Positions 7,838 to 16,802 of a stretch of 41,376 bases of DNA are shown here, one piece after another. Each line of letters opens with the position of its first letter. The first letter of the stretch is position 1. This DNA is from Clostridia bacterium (GTDB taxonomy: Bacteria; Bacillota; Clostridia; Peptostreptococcales; Acidaminobacteraceae). A program made the position numbers and the translations under genes. The stretch spans positions 1 to 41,376 of the forward strand of contig JAFGVN010000078.1 in the NCBI GenBank assembly GCA_016937975.1, in the 5' to 3' direction. The notes under the pieces were generated by a model. That model saw only the letters and a list, made by a program, of their open reading frames with translations. It had not been told where the DNA came from and did no database searches.

Positions 7838-9323
7838 AAGAAGCAGTGGTATATTAATGCATATTACTTCACTTCCAAATCCAACAGGCATTGGTTCTTT
7901 TGGAAAAGAAGCATATGATTTTGTAGATTTCTTAAAAGCAGCTGGTCAAAGTTATTGGCAGTTATTACCTATTGGACCCACTGGTTATGGTGATTCACCT
8001 TATCAGTCCTTGTCTACCTTTGCAGGTAATGTGCTTCTTATTGATTTGGAAGCCTTAAAAGAAAAACGTCTATTGGAAGAAGCTGATTTCAAAGGTTTGT
8101 CTTTTGGCAGTAACCTTGAGAAAGTTGATTTCACAAGAGTGAATGAGAATAAACTTGTTCTCTTGAGAAAGGCTTATGAAAAGGGAAAAACGGCTTATAA
8201 AAGAGAAGTAGATACCTTTGTTGAAGAACATAAAGAATGGCTACCAGATTATGCTTTATTCATGGCTCTGAAAAAAGCACATGATTTGAAATCTTGGCAA
8301 GAGTGGCCAGCAAAATACAGAGCGCGAGAAGAAGTTGCTTTGGAAGCTGCAAGAAAAAAATATGAAGATGAAATTCGCTTCTGGGAATTTCTACAATACA
8401 TCTTTTTCAAGCAATGGCACGAATTAAAAGTATATGCCAATAAAAATAATATTGAAATGATTGGTGATATTCCAATCTATGTAGCTGAAGATTCCTCAGA
8501 TGTTTGGTCAAATCCAGCATTATTCCTTTTGGATCGTGAGAACAAACCCGTTTGTGTTTCTGGTTGTCCTCCAGATGCTTTCTCCGCTACTGGGCAATTA
8601 TGGGGTAATCCGATTTACAATTGGGATCTGATGGAGGAGCAAAGTTACGTATGGTGGACAAAGCGTATAAAAGCATCCTATGAATTGTTTGACGTTGTTA
8701 GAATAGATCATTTTAGAGGTTTTGAATCTTATTGGTCAATTCCAGCTGGTTCTAAAACTGCTGAAAAGGGAGAATGGATTAAAGGTCCAGAGATGAAACT
8801 TTTCAATGCTATAAAGGAACAACTTGGAGATTTAAAAATCATTGCTGAGGACTTGGGTTTCTTAACACAAGAGGTTATAGACTTTAAAAACGCATCTGGC
8901 TACCCAGGTATGAAAGTACTTGAATTTGCTTTTGATTCAAAGGAAGAAAGTGATTATTTACCGCATAACTACGAGCAAAATTGCATTGTTTACACAGGCA
9001 CTCATGATAATGATACTGTAATGGGTTGGTTTAAAAATACCAATAAGGCAGATATTGAAAAAGCCATTGAGTATTTAAAATTAACAAAAGAAGAAGGTTA
9101 TGCTTGGGGCTTCATTCGAGGCGCTTGGTCATCGGTCGGCGTAGTTGCGATAGCACAAATGCAAGATTTCTTGGAACTCGATGATACTGCAAGAATGAAT
9201 ATACCATCCACTATTGGTAACAACTGGGACTGGAGAATGAAACCAGATCAGTTAACAGATACATTAACAAAACGCATTTATAACATGACAAAATTATATG
9301 GAAGGTTGGACAAAAATGAATAG
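7830..9323 (+). CDS. malQ: 4-alpha-glucanotransferase (amylomaltase, GH77)
   Basis: The ATG at 7830 follows AAAGGAGA inside the end of the GH31 gene (8-bp overlap), and the product has 497 aa. The GH77 fold begins with the typical RRSSGILMHITSLPNPTGIGSFG region (residues 3-25, shown here as a family landmark). Catalytic residues are nucleophile D293 (VRIDHFRGF), acid/base E340 (EDLG) and D393 (GTHDNDT). It shuffles maltodextrin chains, releasing glucose and making longer chains for the phosphorylase encoded next. Cytoplasmic. It is translationally coupled on both sides. Confidence 0.96.
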   Translation: MFRRSSGILMHITSLPNPTGIGSFGKEAYDFVDFLKAAGQSYWQLLPIGPTGYGDSPYQSLSTFAGNVLLIDLEALKEKRLLEEADFKGLSFGSNLEKVDFTRVNENKLVLLRKAYEKGKTAYKREVDTFVEEHKEWLPDYALFMALKKAHDLKSWQEWPAKYRAREEVALEAARKKYEDEIRFWEFLQYIFFKQWHELKVYANKNNIEMIGDIPIYVAEDSSDVWSNPALFLLDRENKPVCVSGCPPDAFSATGQLWGNPIYNWDLMEEQSYVWWTKRIKASYELFDVVRIDHFRGFESYWSIPAGSKTAEKGEWIKGPEMKLFNAIKEQLGDLKIIAEDLGFLTQEVIDFKNASGYPGMKVLEFAFDSKEESDYLPHNYEQNCIVYTGTHDNDTVMGWFKNTNKADIEKAIEYLKLTKEEGYAWGFIRGAWSSVGVVAIAQMQDFLELDDTARMNIPSTIGNNWDWRMKPDQLTDTLTKRIYNMTKLYGRLDKNE

Positions 9324-11712
9324 AACGATTGATTTTAACAAGGAAAGCTTCATTCAAGCTGTGAAGAATGCAGCAAAAATGAAATACGCAAAGCCTTTTG
9401 AAGAAGTAAAGGATTATGAGAAGTTTAATGCTTTATCAATGACTTTGATGGAAATGTTATCAGATGATTGGGCTAAAACAACTGCAGCTTATAGTGAGAA
9501 AAAACAAGCTTGTTATTTATCTGCTGAGTTCTTAATGGGAAGAGCATTAGGTAACAACTTAATCAGTTTAGGCTTATACAATGACGTTAAGGAAACGATG
9601 AAAGATTTAGGCATTGATTTAAATGTTATTGAAGAAGCTGAAGAAGATGCTGGTTTAGGCAATGGTGGTTTAGGTCGTTTAGCAGCATGTTTCTTAGATT
9701 CAGCAGCATCTGAAGACCTACCATTAAAAGGTTATGGTATTCGTTATGATTACGGTATCTTTAAACAAAAGTGGGTAGATGGCAGACAAGTGGAAGAAGT
9801 TGACAACTGGTTAAAATACGGAGATCCTTGGTCTGTAAAAAGATTGGAAGATCAAGTGACTGTGAAATTTGCAGATCAAACTGTTGTGGCGGTACCTTAT
9901 GATACACCAATTATCGGTTACGGAACAAAAAATATTAATACCTTGAGATTGTGGAAAGCTGAATCTGAAGAGGCCTTTGATTTTACATTATTTAATGCTC
10001 AATCTTACGAAGAATCCGTTGCAGATAAAAATAGAGCTGAAGATATTTCTAGAGTATTATATCCAAACGATTCAGAGCAAGCTGGTAAGATTTTAAGATT
10101 AAAGCAACAATATTTCTTCGTATCAGCATCGTTGCAAGATATGGTAAAAGCTTTTAAAACAAAATTTAATGGTGATGTCGACTTTAACCAATTCCCAGAT
10201 TACTATGCGGTACAATTAAATGATACACATCCAGCAGTAGCAATTCCAGAAATGATGAGGATCTTAATGGATGAAGAAAACCTTTCGTGGGATGTTGCTT
10301 GGACAATTGTAACAAGAACTTTTGCTTATACAAATCATACTATTTTAGCAGAAGCCTTAGAGCAATGGTGGAATGGTTTCTACATTGAAGTTTTGCCTAG
10401 AATTTATGAAATTCTTGAAGGCATTGATGCTCAATTTGTAAAAGAATTAGAAGCTAAAAACTATGCACAAGATAAAATTGAATCCATGAGAGTGATCTCA
10501 AACAATATGATTAAAATGGCTTGGTTATCAATTTACGGTTGTCATACTGTAAATGGTGTTGCTTATCTTCATACAGAATTGTTAAAGCATGAAGAATTAA
10601 CAGATTGGTATGCACTCTATCCTCATAAATTCCAAAACAAAACAAATGGTATTACTCAAAGAAGATGGATGGCATTGGCAAATCAAGAATTAACATCATA
10701 TGTTTCTGAACTTTTAGGTTCTGATTTATGGATTAATGATTTAGAGCAAATCAAGTCTTTAGAGAAATATGCGGATGATGAAGCTGTATTAAACCGTTTT
10801 ATGGAAATTAAAAGAGAAAAGAAAGTACAACTCGCTGCTTACATCAAAGAGCATGAAGGGATTGAAATTGATCCGGATTCATTATTTGATGTTCAAGTTA
10901 AGAGACTTCATGAATACAAGCGTCAATTGCTAAATGCTTTCCATATTCTTGATTTGTACCATAGAATAAAACAAGATCCATCTATTGATATTGTAAAGAG
11001 AACCTTTATCTTCGGTGCAAAGGCTGCACCAGGTTATGCTAGAGCAAAATCAATTATCAAATTCATTAATGATATTGCTAGAGTTGTTAATAATGATGAA
11101 GATGTTGCAGGCAGAATCAAAGTAGTCTTTGTTCAAAATTACAGAGTATCTTATGGTGAGAAAATCTTCCCAGCTGCAGACTTATCTGAACAAATTTCAA
11201 CAGCAGGCAAGGAAGCTTCAGGCACTGGTAACATGAAGTTCATGTTAAATGGTACACCTACAATTGGTACATTAGATGGTGCAAACGTGGAAATCGTTGA
11301 AGAAGCTGGCGAAGAAAACAACTTTATCTTCGGTTTAACTGTAGATGAAATTAATGCAATGAAAAATTCATATGATCCAAAAGCTAGCTATATGCATGTA
11401 GAGGGATTAAAGGAAGTTGTTGATGCATTAATAGACGTTTCATTTGATTATACAGGTGATGAAAACATGCAGGAACTTTATACTTCATTAATGCGTGGAG
11501 CGAGCTGGCATGCAGCTGATAATTATTTTGTTTTGAAGGATTTTGAATCCTATAGAGCAATGCAGATGGAAGTTGATAAAGCATTTAGAGACAAAAAAGC
11601 TTGGGCTAGAAAATGTTGGATGAACATGTGTAATGCATCTAAATTCAGTAGTGATAGAACCATTAGAGAATACGCAAAAGATATTTGGTCAATCGATAAG
11701 AATCGTATTTAG
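9316..11712 (+). CDS. glgP: Glycogen/maltodextrin phosphorylase (GT35)
   Basis: The ATG at 9316 (site GGAAGG) overlaps the malQ end by 8 bp. The product has 798 aa, normal for GT35. Recognisable blocks are LSAEFLMGRALGNNL, EDAGLGNGGLGRLAACFLDS, the VKRLHEYKRQLLN segment, and EASGTGNMKFMLNGTPTIG with the pyridoxal-phosphate lysine K641. It releases glucose-1-phosphate from the non-reducing end of alpha-1,4-glucans. Its place after malQ and the absence of glycogen-synthesis genes favour a maltodextrin-degrading role (malP), but the sequence alone does not separate GlgP from MalP. Confidence 0.93.
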   Translation: MNRTIDFNKESFIQAVKNAAKMKYAKPFEEVKDYEKFNALSMTLMEMLSDDWAKTTAAYSEKKQACYLSAEFLMGRALGNNLISLGLYNDVKETMKDLGIDLNVIEEAEEDAGLGNGGLGRLAACFLDSAASEDLPLKGYGIRYDYGIFKQKWVDGRQVEEVDNWLKYGDPWSVKRLEDQVTVKFADQTVVAVPYDTPIIGYGTKNINTLRLWKAESEEAFDFTLFNAQSYEESVADKNRAEDISRVLYPNDSEQAGKILRLKQQYFFVSASLQDMVKAFKTKFNGDVDFNQFPDYYAVQLNDTHPAVAIPEMMRILMDEENLSWDVAWTIVTRTFAYTNHTILAEALEQWWNGFYIEVLPRIYEILEGIDAQFVKELEAKNYAQDKIESMRVISNNMIKMAWLSIYGCHTVNGVAYLHTELLKHEELTDWYALYPHKFQNKTNGITQRRWMALANQELTSYVSELLGSDLWINDLEQIKSLEKYADDEAVLNRFMEIKREKKVQLAAYIKEHEGIEIDPDSLFDVQVKRLHEYKRQLLNAFHILDLYHRIKQDPSIDIVKRTFIFGAKAAPGYARAKSIIKFINDIARVVNNDEDVAGRIKVVFVQNYRVSYGEKIFPAADLSEQISTAGKEASGTGNMKFMLNGTPTIGTLDGANVEIVEEAGEENNFIFGLTVDEINAMKNSYDPKASYMHVEGLKEVVDALIDVSFDYTGDENMQELYTSLMRGASWHAADNYFVLKDFESYRAMQMEVDKAFRDKKAWARKCWMNMCNASKFSSDRTIREYAKDIWSIDKNRI

Positions 11713-11720
11713 GGGGAAAT

Positions 11721-14681
11721 ATGAAGAGAGTAGTTGCTGGGCTATTGATATTACTTCAGGTGTTGGTATTTATACCAACACCTCTCTTTGCTGAAGAGAC
11801 AACAACAGTGATCATTCACTATCTTGAAAGCGAAGGAAATGATAAGGAATGGAACCTATGGATTTGGCCTGCTGGAGGTGAAGGAAGTGTTTACGAATTT
11901 ACTTCTGAAGATAATTTCGGTAAAGTAGCCACGGCTGTATTTAATACACAGCTTAGTGAAGTAGGTTTTATTGTAAGAACAGATTCTTGGGAGAAAGATA
12001 TACCTGCCGATCGTTTTATCACTCAATTTGATAACGGTGTTGGTGAAATTTGGGTCATAGGCGGTCAAGAAGAGTTTTATTATGAAAATCCAAATGGACC
12101 TGATGGTATTACAGATGAAAGTGTAGATCTGTCAGTAAACTATCATAATTATGATGAAAATTATAATCAGGTAACCATGACTGCTACAGTTGGTGAGCTA
12201 GTTACAGATATTCCAGTTGTTCCATCCGATTTTGGTCTGGCTGGAAAAGTACATTTGGATGGGACTTTCAATCAACCGGAAATATTAGTAACGGTTTATG
12301 ATCAGGATACAAAAGTAGCATACAGTGTCATGAAAATAAAAAATGGTGCTGCAGATGTTTATTTCATTGAAAATAGCGATCGTGTTTATTATAGTGAAGC
12401 TGATGCTGATTACATCCCAAAATTTATAGATGCAAAGCTAATGGATACCCAAACCATTGTCTTTTCAACAAATATGCCTTTCAAGGCAACAGAAGATAAT
12501 ATTACAGTAACTGTTAATGGAGAAACTAAAGCAGTTGGCAGCCTAATGACAACACCATATAATGACAAGTTCATTTCTGGAGCATCAGCAACCCTTATTT
12601 TAAAAGATAAAGTATCATATACAGATACCATTACTATAGATATTCCTAAATTTGAAACAGGCCATGTTCAGCTGGGTGATGTTTATGATTCCTTAGAATT
12701 CAATAATTCATATAACTATGATGGTGAGTTGGGTCCAATTTATTCTAAAGATGAAACTGTATTCAAAGTATGGGCTCCAACAGCTAGAGCGATGGAACTT
12801 AGACTCTATGATGATTACAAAGGTAATCACAGTAAAACATTTGAAATGTCTAGAGATGATCAGGGGGTATGGTCTGCAACCGTTGAAGGTGATCTACACA
12901 ACCAGTTGTATCGCTATGGGGTTATGCATCAAAGTACTTTTGAAGAAACTGTAGACCCTTATGCAAAGGCAGTAACCGTTAATGGTTCAATGAGTGCTGT
13001 TGTGGATCTAGACCGAACCAATCCGGAAAATTGGGATGAAAATTACAAAACTGATTTTACAAGTCCTGTAGATGCAATTATGTATGAAATTCATGTAAGA
13101 GATTTATCGATGCACAATGAATCAGGTATTGAAAATAAAGGCTTATTCTTAGGCTTTACAGAATTGAATACAATGACAAGCAATGGATTCAGTACAGGTT
13201 TGTCATATATAAAGGATTTAGGTGTTACCCATATTCAATTGATGCCTATCTACGATTATGGCTCAGTGGATGAAAGCAAAGACAGCTATGAATTTAATTG
13301 GGGTTATGATCCTGTTAACTACAATGCTTTGGAAGGCAGTTATGCAACAGATCCATTTACACCTGATGTGAGAATGATGGAATTTAAAGAAGCTGTACAG
13401 GCCATTCATGATCAAGACCTAAAAGTGACAATGGACGTTGTCTATAATCATGTTTTTAGCTTAAATGCCATGGCCTTTGAAAAACTAGTTCCTGGTTATT
13501 ACTTCAGAAAAGAAGACAATGGGAATTATGCCAATGGCTCTGGCTGTGGAAATGAAACCGCTTCAGAACGTTATATGATGCAAAAATTCATGATTGATTC
13601 GGTAACTTATTTAGCAAGTGAGTACCATTTAGATGGTTTTAGATTTGACCTTATGGGTCTTCATGATGTAGAAACCATGAATAAGATTCGAGAAGCCTTA
13701 AATCAAATCGATCCAAGTATTACAATTATCGGAGAAGGTTGGAATTTAGGAATCGTTCTTGATGAAAACAATCGTGCGAATCAAAACCAAGCCTATGAAA
13801 TGTCTGGTATAGCTCATTTTAACGATACTATTAGAGATGGATTAAAAGGTTCTGTATTTGATCGAATGGATCAAGGTTTTGTTAGTGGAAAATCAGGCAT
13901 GGCTGGTATTGTATTCTCAGGTATTATTGGTGGTGTTGATTTCGATACTTACTCGACTTGGGGCAATATTGATCCTACTCAAAGTGTGACATATGTAGAA
14001 GCACATGATAACAACACCTTATTTGATAAACTTTCAATTTCAAATCCAGAGGATGATTTGCAAACCATTAAACAAATGCATATGCTTGCTGACAGTATCA
14101 TATTAACTTCTCAAGGTATTCCATTTATTCACAGTGGTCAAGAATTTATGCGTACAAAATTCGGAGATGAAAATTCATATAAATCTTCTGATATCATTAA
14201 TCGTTTAGATTGGACGAGAAGAGAAAAATATGATGATGTCGTGAATTATTTTAAAGCACTTATTGCAATGAGAAAAGCACATCCATCTTTTAGATTGGAA
14301 ACTGCTGAAGCTGTGAACGAACATATTAAATCCTTACAAGCATCTAATAATTTAATCGTTTATTCGATTAATGGTGTGGAAGATGACTCTTGGCAGGAAA
14401 TTGTGGTCATACACAATGCTAACAGAGAAGAAGTTTCAATAGATCTTCCTAACAGTGGGACATATGAAGTTGTTGTTTCAGGTCCTAGTGTGAATCTGGA
14501 AGGCTTGTATGAAGTCGGTGGCAGTGTTACAGCTGAACCTTTATCAACTGTAGTTCTTTATCATGTAGTGTCACCATCTGTTGTAGATGAGTCTGATTCC
14601 AGTATGTTAATCTGGTATTTAGCAGGTGCGATAGTTGTAATTTTAGCAGGAACTTTGATTTTTATTAAAAAGAAAAAATAA
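11721..14681 (+). CDS. pulA: Secreted, membrane-anchored type I pullulanase
   Basis: The ATG at 11721 follows AGGGGGAA, and the product has 986 aa. A signal peptide (residues 1-25, cleavage after LFA) is followed by a CBM41-like starch-binding domain (about 28-125), further pullulanase N-domains, a CBM48 around residue 345 (VFKVWAPTARAMELRLYDD) and the GH13_14 catalytic barrel. The type I signature appears as FNWGYDPVNYNA. The other conserved regions are DVVYNHVFS, DGFRFDLMG (nucleophile D643), GEGWN (acid E672) and VEAHDNN. A C-terminal hydrophobic helix and KKKK stop-transfer tail anchor it to the membrane, active side outside. It debranches alpha-1,6 links of pullulan, starch or glycogen. 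Last gene of the operon. Confidence 0.95.
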   Translation: MKRVVAGLLILLQVLVFIPTPLFAEETTTVIIHYLESEGNDKEWNLWIWPAGGEGSVYEFTSEDNFGKVATAVFNTQLSEVGFIVRTDSWEKDIPADRFITQFDNGVGEIWVIGGQEEFYYENPNGPDGITDESVDLSVNYHNYDENYNQVTMTATVGELVTDIPVVPSDFGLAGKVHLDGTFNQPEILVTVYDQDTKVAYSVMKIKNGAADVYFIENSDRVYYSEADADYIPKFIDAKLMDTQTIVFSTNMPFKATEDNITVTVNGETKAVGSLMTTPYNDKFISGASATLILKDKVSYTDTITIDIPKFETGHVQLGDVYDSLEFNNSYNYDGELGPIYSKDETVFKVWAPTARAMELRLYDDYKGNHSKTFEMSRDDQGVWSATVEGDLHNQLYRYGVMHQSTFEETVDPYAKAVTVNGSMSAVVDLDRTNPENWDENYKTDFTSPVDAIMYEIHVRDLSMHNESGIENKGLFLGFTELNTMTSNGFSTGLSYIKDLGVTHIQLMPIYDYGSVDESKDSYEFNWGYDPVNYNALEGSYATDPFTPDVRMMEFKEAVQAIHDQDLKVTMDVVYNHVFSLNAMAFEKLVPGYYFRKEDNGNYANGSGCGNETASERYMMQKFMIDSVTYLASEYHLDGFRFDLMGLHDVETMNKIREALNQIDPSITIIGEGWNLGIVLDENNRANQNQAYEMSGIAHFNDTIRDGLKGSVFDRMDQGFVSGKSGMAGIVFSGIIGGVDFDTYSTWGNIDPTQSVTYVEAHDNNTLFDKLSISNPEDDLQTIKQMHMLADSIILTSQGIPFIHSGQEFMRTKFGDENSYKSSDIINRLDWTRREKYDDVVNYFKALIAMRKAHPSFRLETAEAVNEHIKSLQASNNLIVYSINGVEDDSWQEIVVIHNANREEVSIDLPNSGTYEVVVSGPSVNLEGLYEVGGSVTAEPLSTVVLYHVVSPSVVDESDSSMLIWYLAGAIVVILAGTLIFIKKKK

Positions 14682-14690
14682 ATAAACATT

Positions 14691-14719
14691 AACTCGTCAA
14701 TCTGACGAGTTTTTTTTTT
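14691..14719 (+). terminator. Intrinsic terminator of the glucan operon
   Basis: AACTCGTCA / TGACGAGTT with a 3-nt loop, followed by a long T run, starts 9 bp after the pullulanase stop. Confidence 0.92.
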
Positions 14720-14846
14720 GTTTTTTGAGTTAATTTGGAACACTAATTAGAGAAAAATTATTCAATTATTTTTATATAGATTAAAAAATATTTAGTAAAT
14801 GTGGATTATTGTTCGATGATATTGTACGAAATGAATTTTACTTTCC

Positions 14847-14895
14847 TTGACAAGGAATGTTATTTTATTTTATAATGGTTATGCAAACGGTTGCA
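14847..14895 (+). promoter_or_regulatory. Promoter and LacI/CcpA-type operator of the second regulator
   Basis: TTGACA (14847-14852), an 18-bp spacer and TATAAT (14871-14876) form a good sigma-A promoter. The palindrome TGCAAACGGTTGCA (14882-14895) covers the expected start site. It resembles MalR operators (GCAAACG-type) and also satisfies the cre consensus, so autoregulation and carbon catabolite repression are both possible. Confidence 0.8.
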
Positions 14896-14967
14896 GAATG
14901 AATAGACTTGTTTTGTGCCATATTTCATAGTAATATTAATATTTGATTATAGATTAAAGGTGGAAAT

Positions 14968-15960
14968 ATGAGAATTACCATAAAAGATGTAGCGAAATTA
15001 GCAAAGGTATCACCTTCAACCGTTTCAAGGGTATTGACGGATCATCCTAAAATTAGCACAGATACAAAGGAAAGAGTATGGAAAGCCATGAAAGAATTGG
15101 ATTACCATCCAAATGTAACGGCTCGAAAATTGGCAACCAATGCAACGAGAACATTAGGATTGGTTTTACCTAATGATGTGAAGCTTTTAGCTGAGAACCC
15201 TTTCTTTATTCAAGTGTTGACAGGAATTACAACATATGCAAGACAAAAAGATTATTATATCATTTTGACCAATGCTGGGACAGAAGAGGATGAGATTAAA
15301 ACTTTAAATCATCTTTTTAGAAGTAATTTGATTGATGGTGTCATTATGACTGTTGTACGAGAGGAAGATAAATGTGCACAGTTTTTAAAAGAGAATAATC
15401 ATCCTTTTGTGGTTATTGGTAAACCTGAAGAGACTGATGATATGATTTGGGTGGATAATGACAACTTCCAGGCGATGTATGAAGTGGTAAATTATATTAT
15501 CAGACAAGGTAATACAAGAATTGCTTTTATCGGTGGTAGTGAGGCTTTAACTGTAACAAAGAACAGATTGTCGGGTTATAAAATGGCAATTACCAATAGA
15601 GGCTTGCATGTTGAGTCTGAATTAATCAAAGAAGTTAAGTTTACAGAAGAAGAAGGTTATAAAGCAACAATGGAGTTAATCAAGGAAACGACTTTTGATG
15701 CCATTGCAACTACAGATGATTTAATTGCTATTGGCGCGTTAAAAGCTATTAGAGATACTGGGAAGAAGGATATACTTGTAACAGGTTTTAACAATACACC
15801 TATTGCGACATATCAAAATCCTCCATTAACAACAGTAGAAATTAATGCAGATAAACTTGGATATTATGCTGCCAAGTTAATAATCAGTAAACTGCAACAA
15901 GAAGAGTCATCCTTAAACAGTTATATTGTTGATACAAAGTTAATCCAACATAATGAGTAA
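14968..15960 (+). CDS. malR: LacI-family regulator, MalR-like
   Basis: The ATG at 14968 follows AAAGGTGG, and the product has 330 aa. The helix-turn-helix is ITIKDVAKLAKVSPSTVSRV (residues 3-22), with hinge YHPNVTARKLATNATRTLGL. The effector domain shows NPFFIQVLTGITTYARQKDY, IAFIGGSEALTVTKNRLSGY and TTDDLIAIGALKAI. The wording NPFFIQVL.GI...A resembles Gram-positive maltose regulators (MalR). It lies between the pullulanase operon and the amylase operon, and copies of its probable operator occur at its own promoter, at the amylase promoter and in the leader of the first operon. The symbol is a best guess from resemblance and context. Confidence 0.8.
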   Translation: MRITIKDVAKLAKVSPSTVSRVLTDHPKISTDTKERVWKAMKELDYHPNVTARKLATNATRTLGLVLPNDVKLLAENPFFIQVLTGITTYARQKDYYIILTNAGTEEDEIKTLNHLFRSNLIDGVIMTVVREEDKCAQFLKENNHPFVVIGKPEETDDMIWVDNDNFQAMYEVVNYIIRQGNTRIAFIGGSEALTVTKNRLSGYKMAITNRGLHVESELIKEVKFTEEEGYKATMELIKETTFDAIATTDDLIAIGALKAIRDTGKKDILVTGFNNTPIATYQNPPLTTVEINADKLGYYAAKLIISKLQQEESSLNSYIVDTKLIQHNE

Positions 15961-15965
15961 ATGAA

Positions 15966-15994
15966 AGCCATGTACATTGTACATGGCTATTTTA
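15966..15994 (+). terminator. Intrinsic terminator of the MalR-like gene
   Basis: Perfect 10-bp stem AGCCATGTAC / GTACATGGCT (15966-15988) with a 3-nt loop, followed by ATTTT. It lies between two convergent genes and has a usable T run only in the plus direction. Confidence 0.85.
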
Positions 15995-15997
15995 ATA

Positions 15998-16801
15998 CTA
16001 TTGATTCAGCTGATAAAGAAATTCAAAGGCTTTGTAGAAGCGCTTTGACCAATCCCTCTCGTTGTGAATGCCACCATCATCAATGACTAATTTTCTTTGA
16101 CTTGGTTGAACTTTCTTTTCAAGAATTTCATAAACCTTTTGAGTGCCTTCCATATAGAGTGCATCAAAGGCTTCATTACTGGTTTCCTTTGTTCCAATAT
16201 CTAAATACCATTGGCTATTCTTACTATATTGGCTGTTCTCCATCAACTCCAATAATGGCTTTTCTGCAAACCATACAGCCGTTGAAAAAGCACCAATTTT
16301 ATTAAAAATTTCAGGATATTTCACTCCTGCATACAATGAGATAAAGCCACCCATTGAACTACCAATTAAGGCGTAAGGTCCTGATAAGGTTTTATATTGC
16401 TTGTTGATATAAGGTATGAGATCGTTCACAAGAAAATTTACATATTTTTCTCCCAATCCACCTACATCCTCTTGAATGTCAGAGTAGTAGGTGTTGTCTT
16501 TAAGTGTTGTGTTCACCCATGGGGAATATTCATTGAGACGATTGTTTCGACCTTCATGATTATCAATTCCTACAACAATATAACCTTGTTTATAATGACT
16601 ATAGATTGCATTCATATGGTCATGAATATCCCATATTGCACCATATGAGGATGTTGCTGTATCAAATAAATTCTGTGCATCATGCATATATACAACGGGA
16701 AATGCAGTGTTATCATCGTAGTTAGGTGGTAAATAAATTCTTATGGGTCTTTTGTGATCTAAATATGGTACATAGATTTCATCAATTATAATCTTATGCA
16801 T
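15998..16801 (-). CDS. Alpha/beta-hydrolase, esterase D/Fes-like family
   Basis: 267 aa, without signal peptide. The ATG at 16801 lies 1 bp after the amylase stop, and its GGAGGA site sits inside the end of the amylase gene, so the two are translationally coupled. The fold is visible in VVYMHDAQNLFD (oxyanion region), the nucleophile elbow GSSMGGFISLYAG (Ser near residue 150) and a late GGIHNERDW that supplies the probable catalytic His. Relatives include esterase-D-like and Fes/IroE-type hydrolases. Some are found next to amylases in starch operons, and a role in removing acyl groups from glucans is a guess. The substrate cannot be read from sequence. Confidence 0.82.
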   Translation of the reverse strand: MHKIIIDEIYVPYLDHKRPIRIYLPPNYDDNTAFPVVYMHDAQNLFDTATSSYGAIWDIHDHMNAIYSHYKQGYIVVGIDNHEGRNNRLNEYSPWVNTTLKDNTYYSDIQEDVGGLGEKYVNFLVNDLIPYINKQYKTLSGPYALIGSSMGGFISLYAGVKYPEIFNKIGAFSTAVWFAEKPLLELMENSQYSKNSQWYLDIGTKETSNEAFDALYMEGTQKVYEILEKKVQPSQRKLVIDDGGIHNERDWSKRFYKAFEFLYQLNQ

Positions 16802-16802
16802 T

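Noticed and set aside
12718-12954. 78-codon plus-strand ORF inside the pullulanase gene
   Set aside because: Out-of-frame shadow of a well-supported coding region with no ribosome binding site. The same holds for the other overlapping frames inside htpG, oraE, the protease and the esterase.
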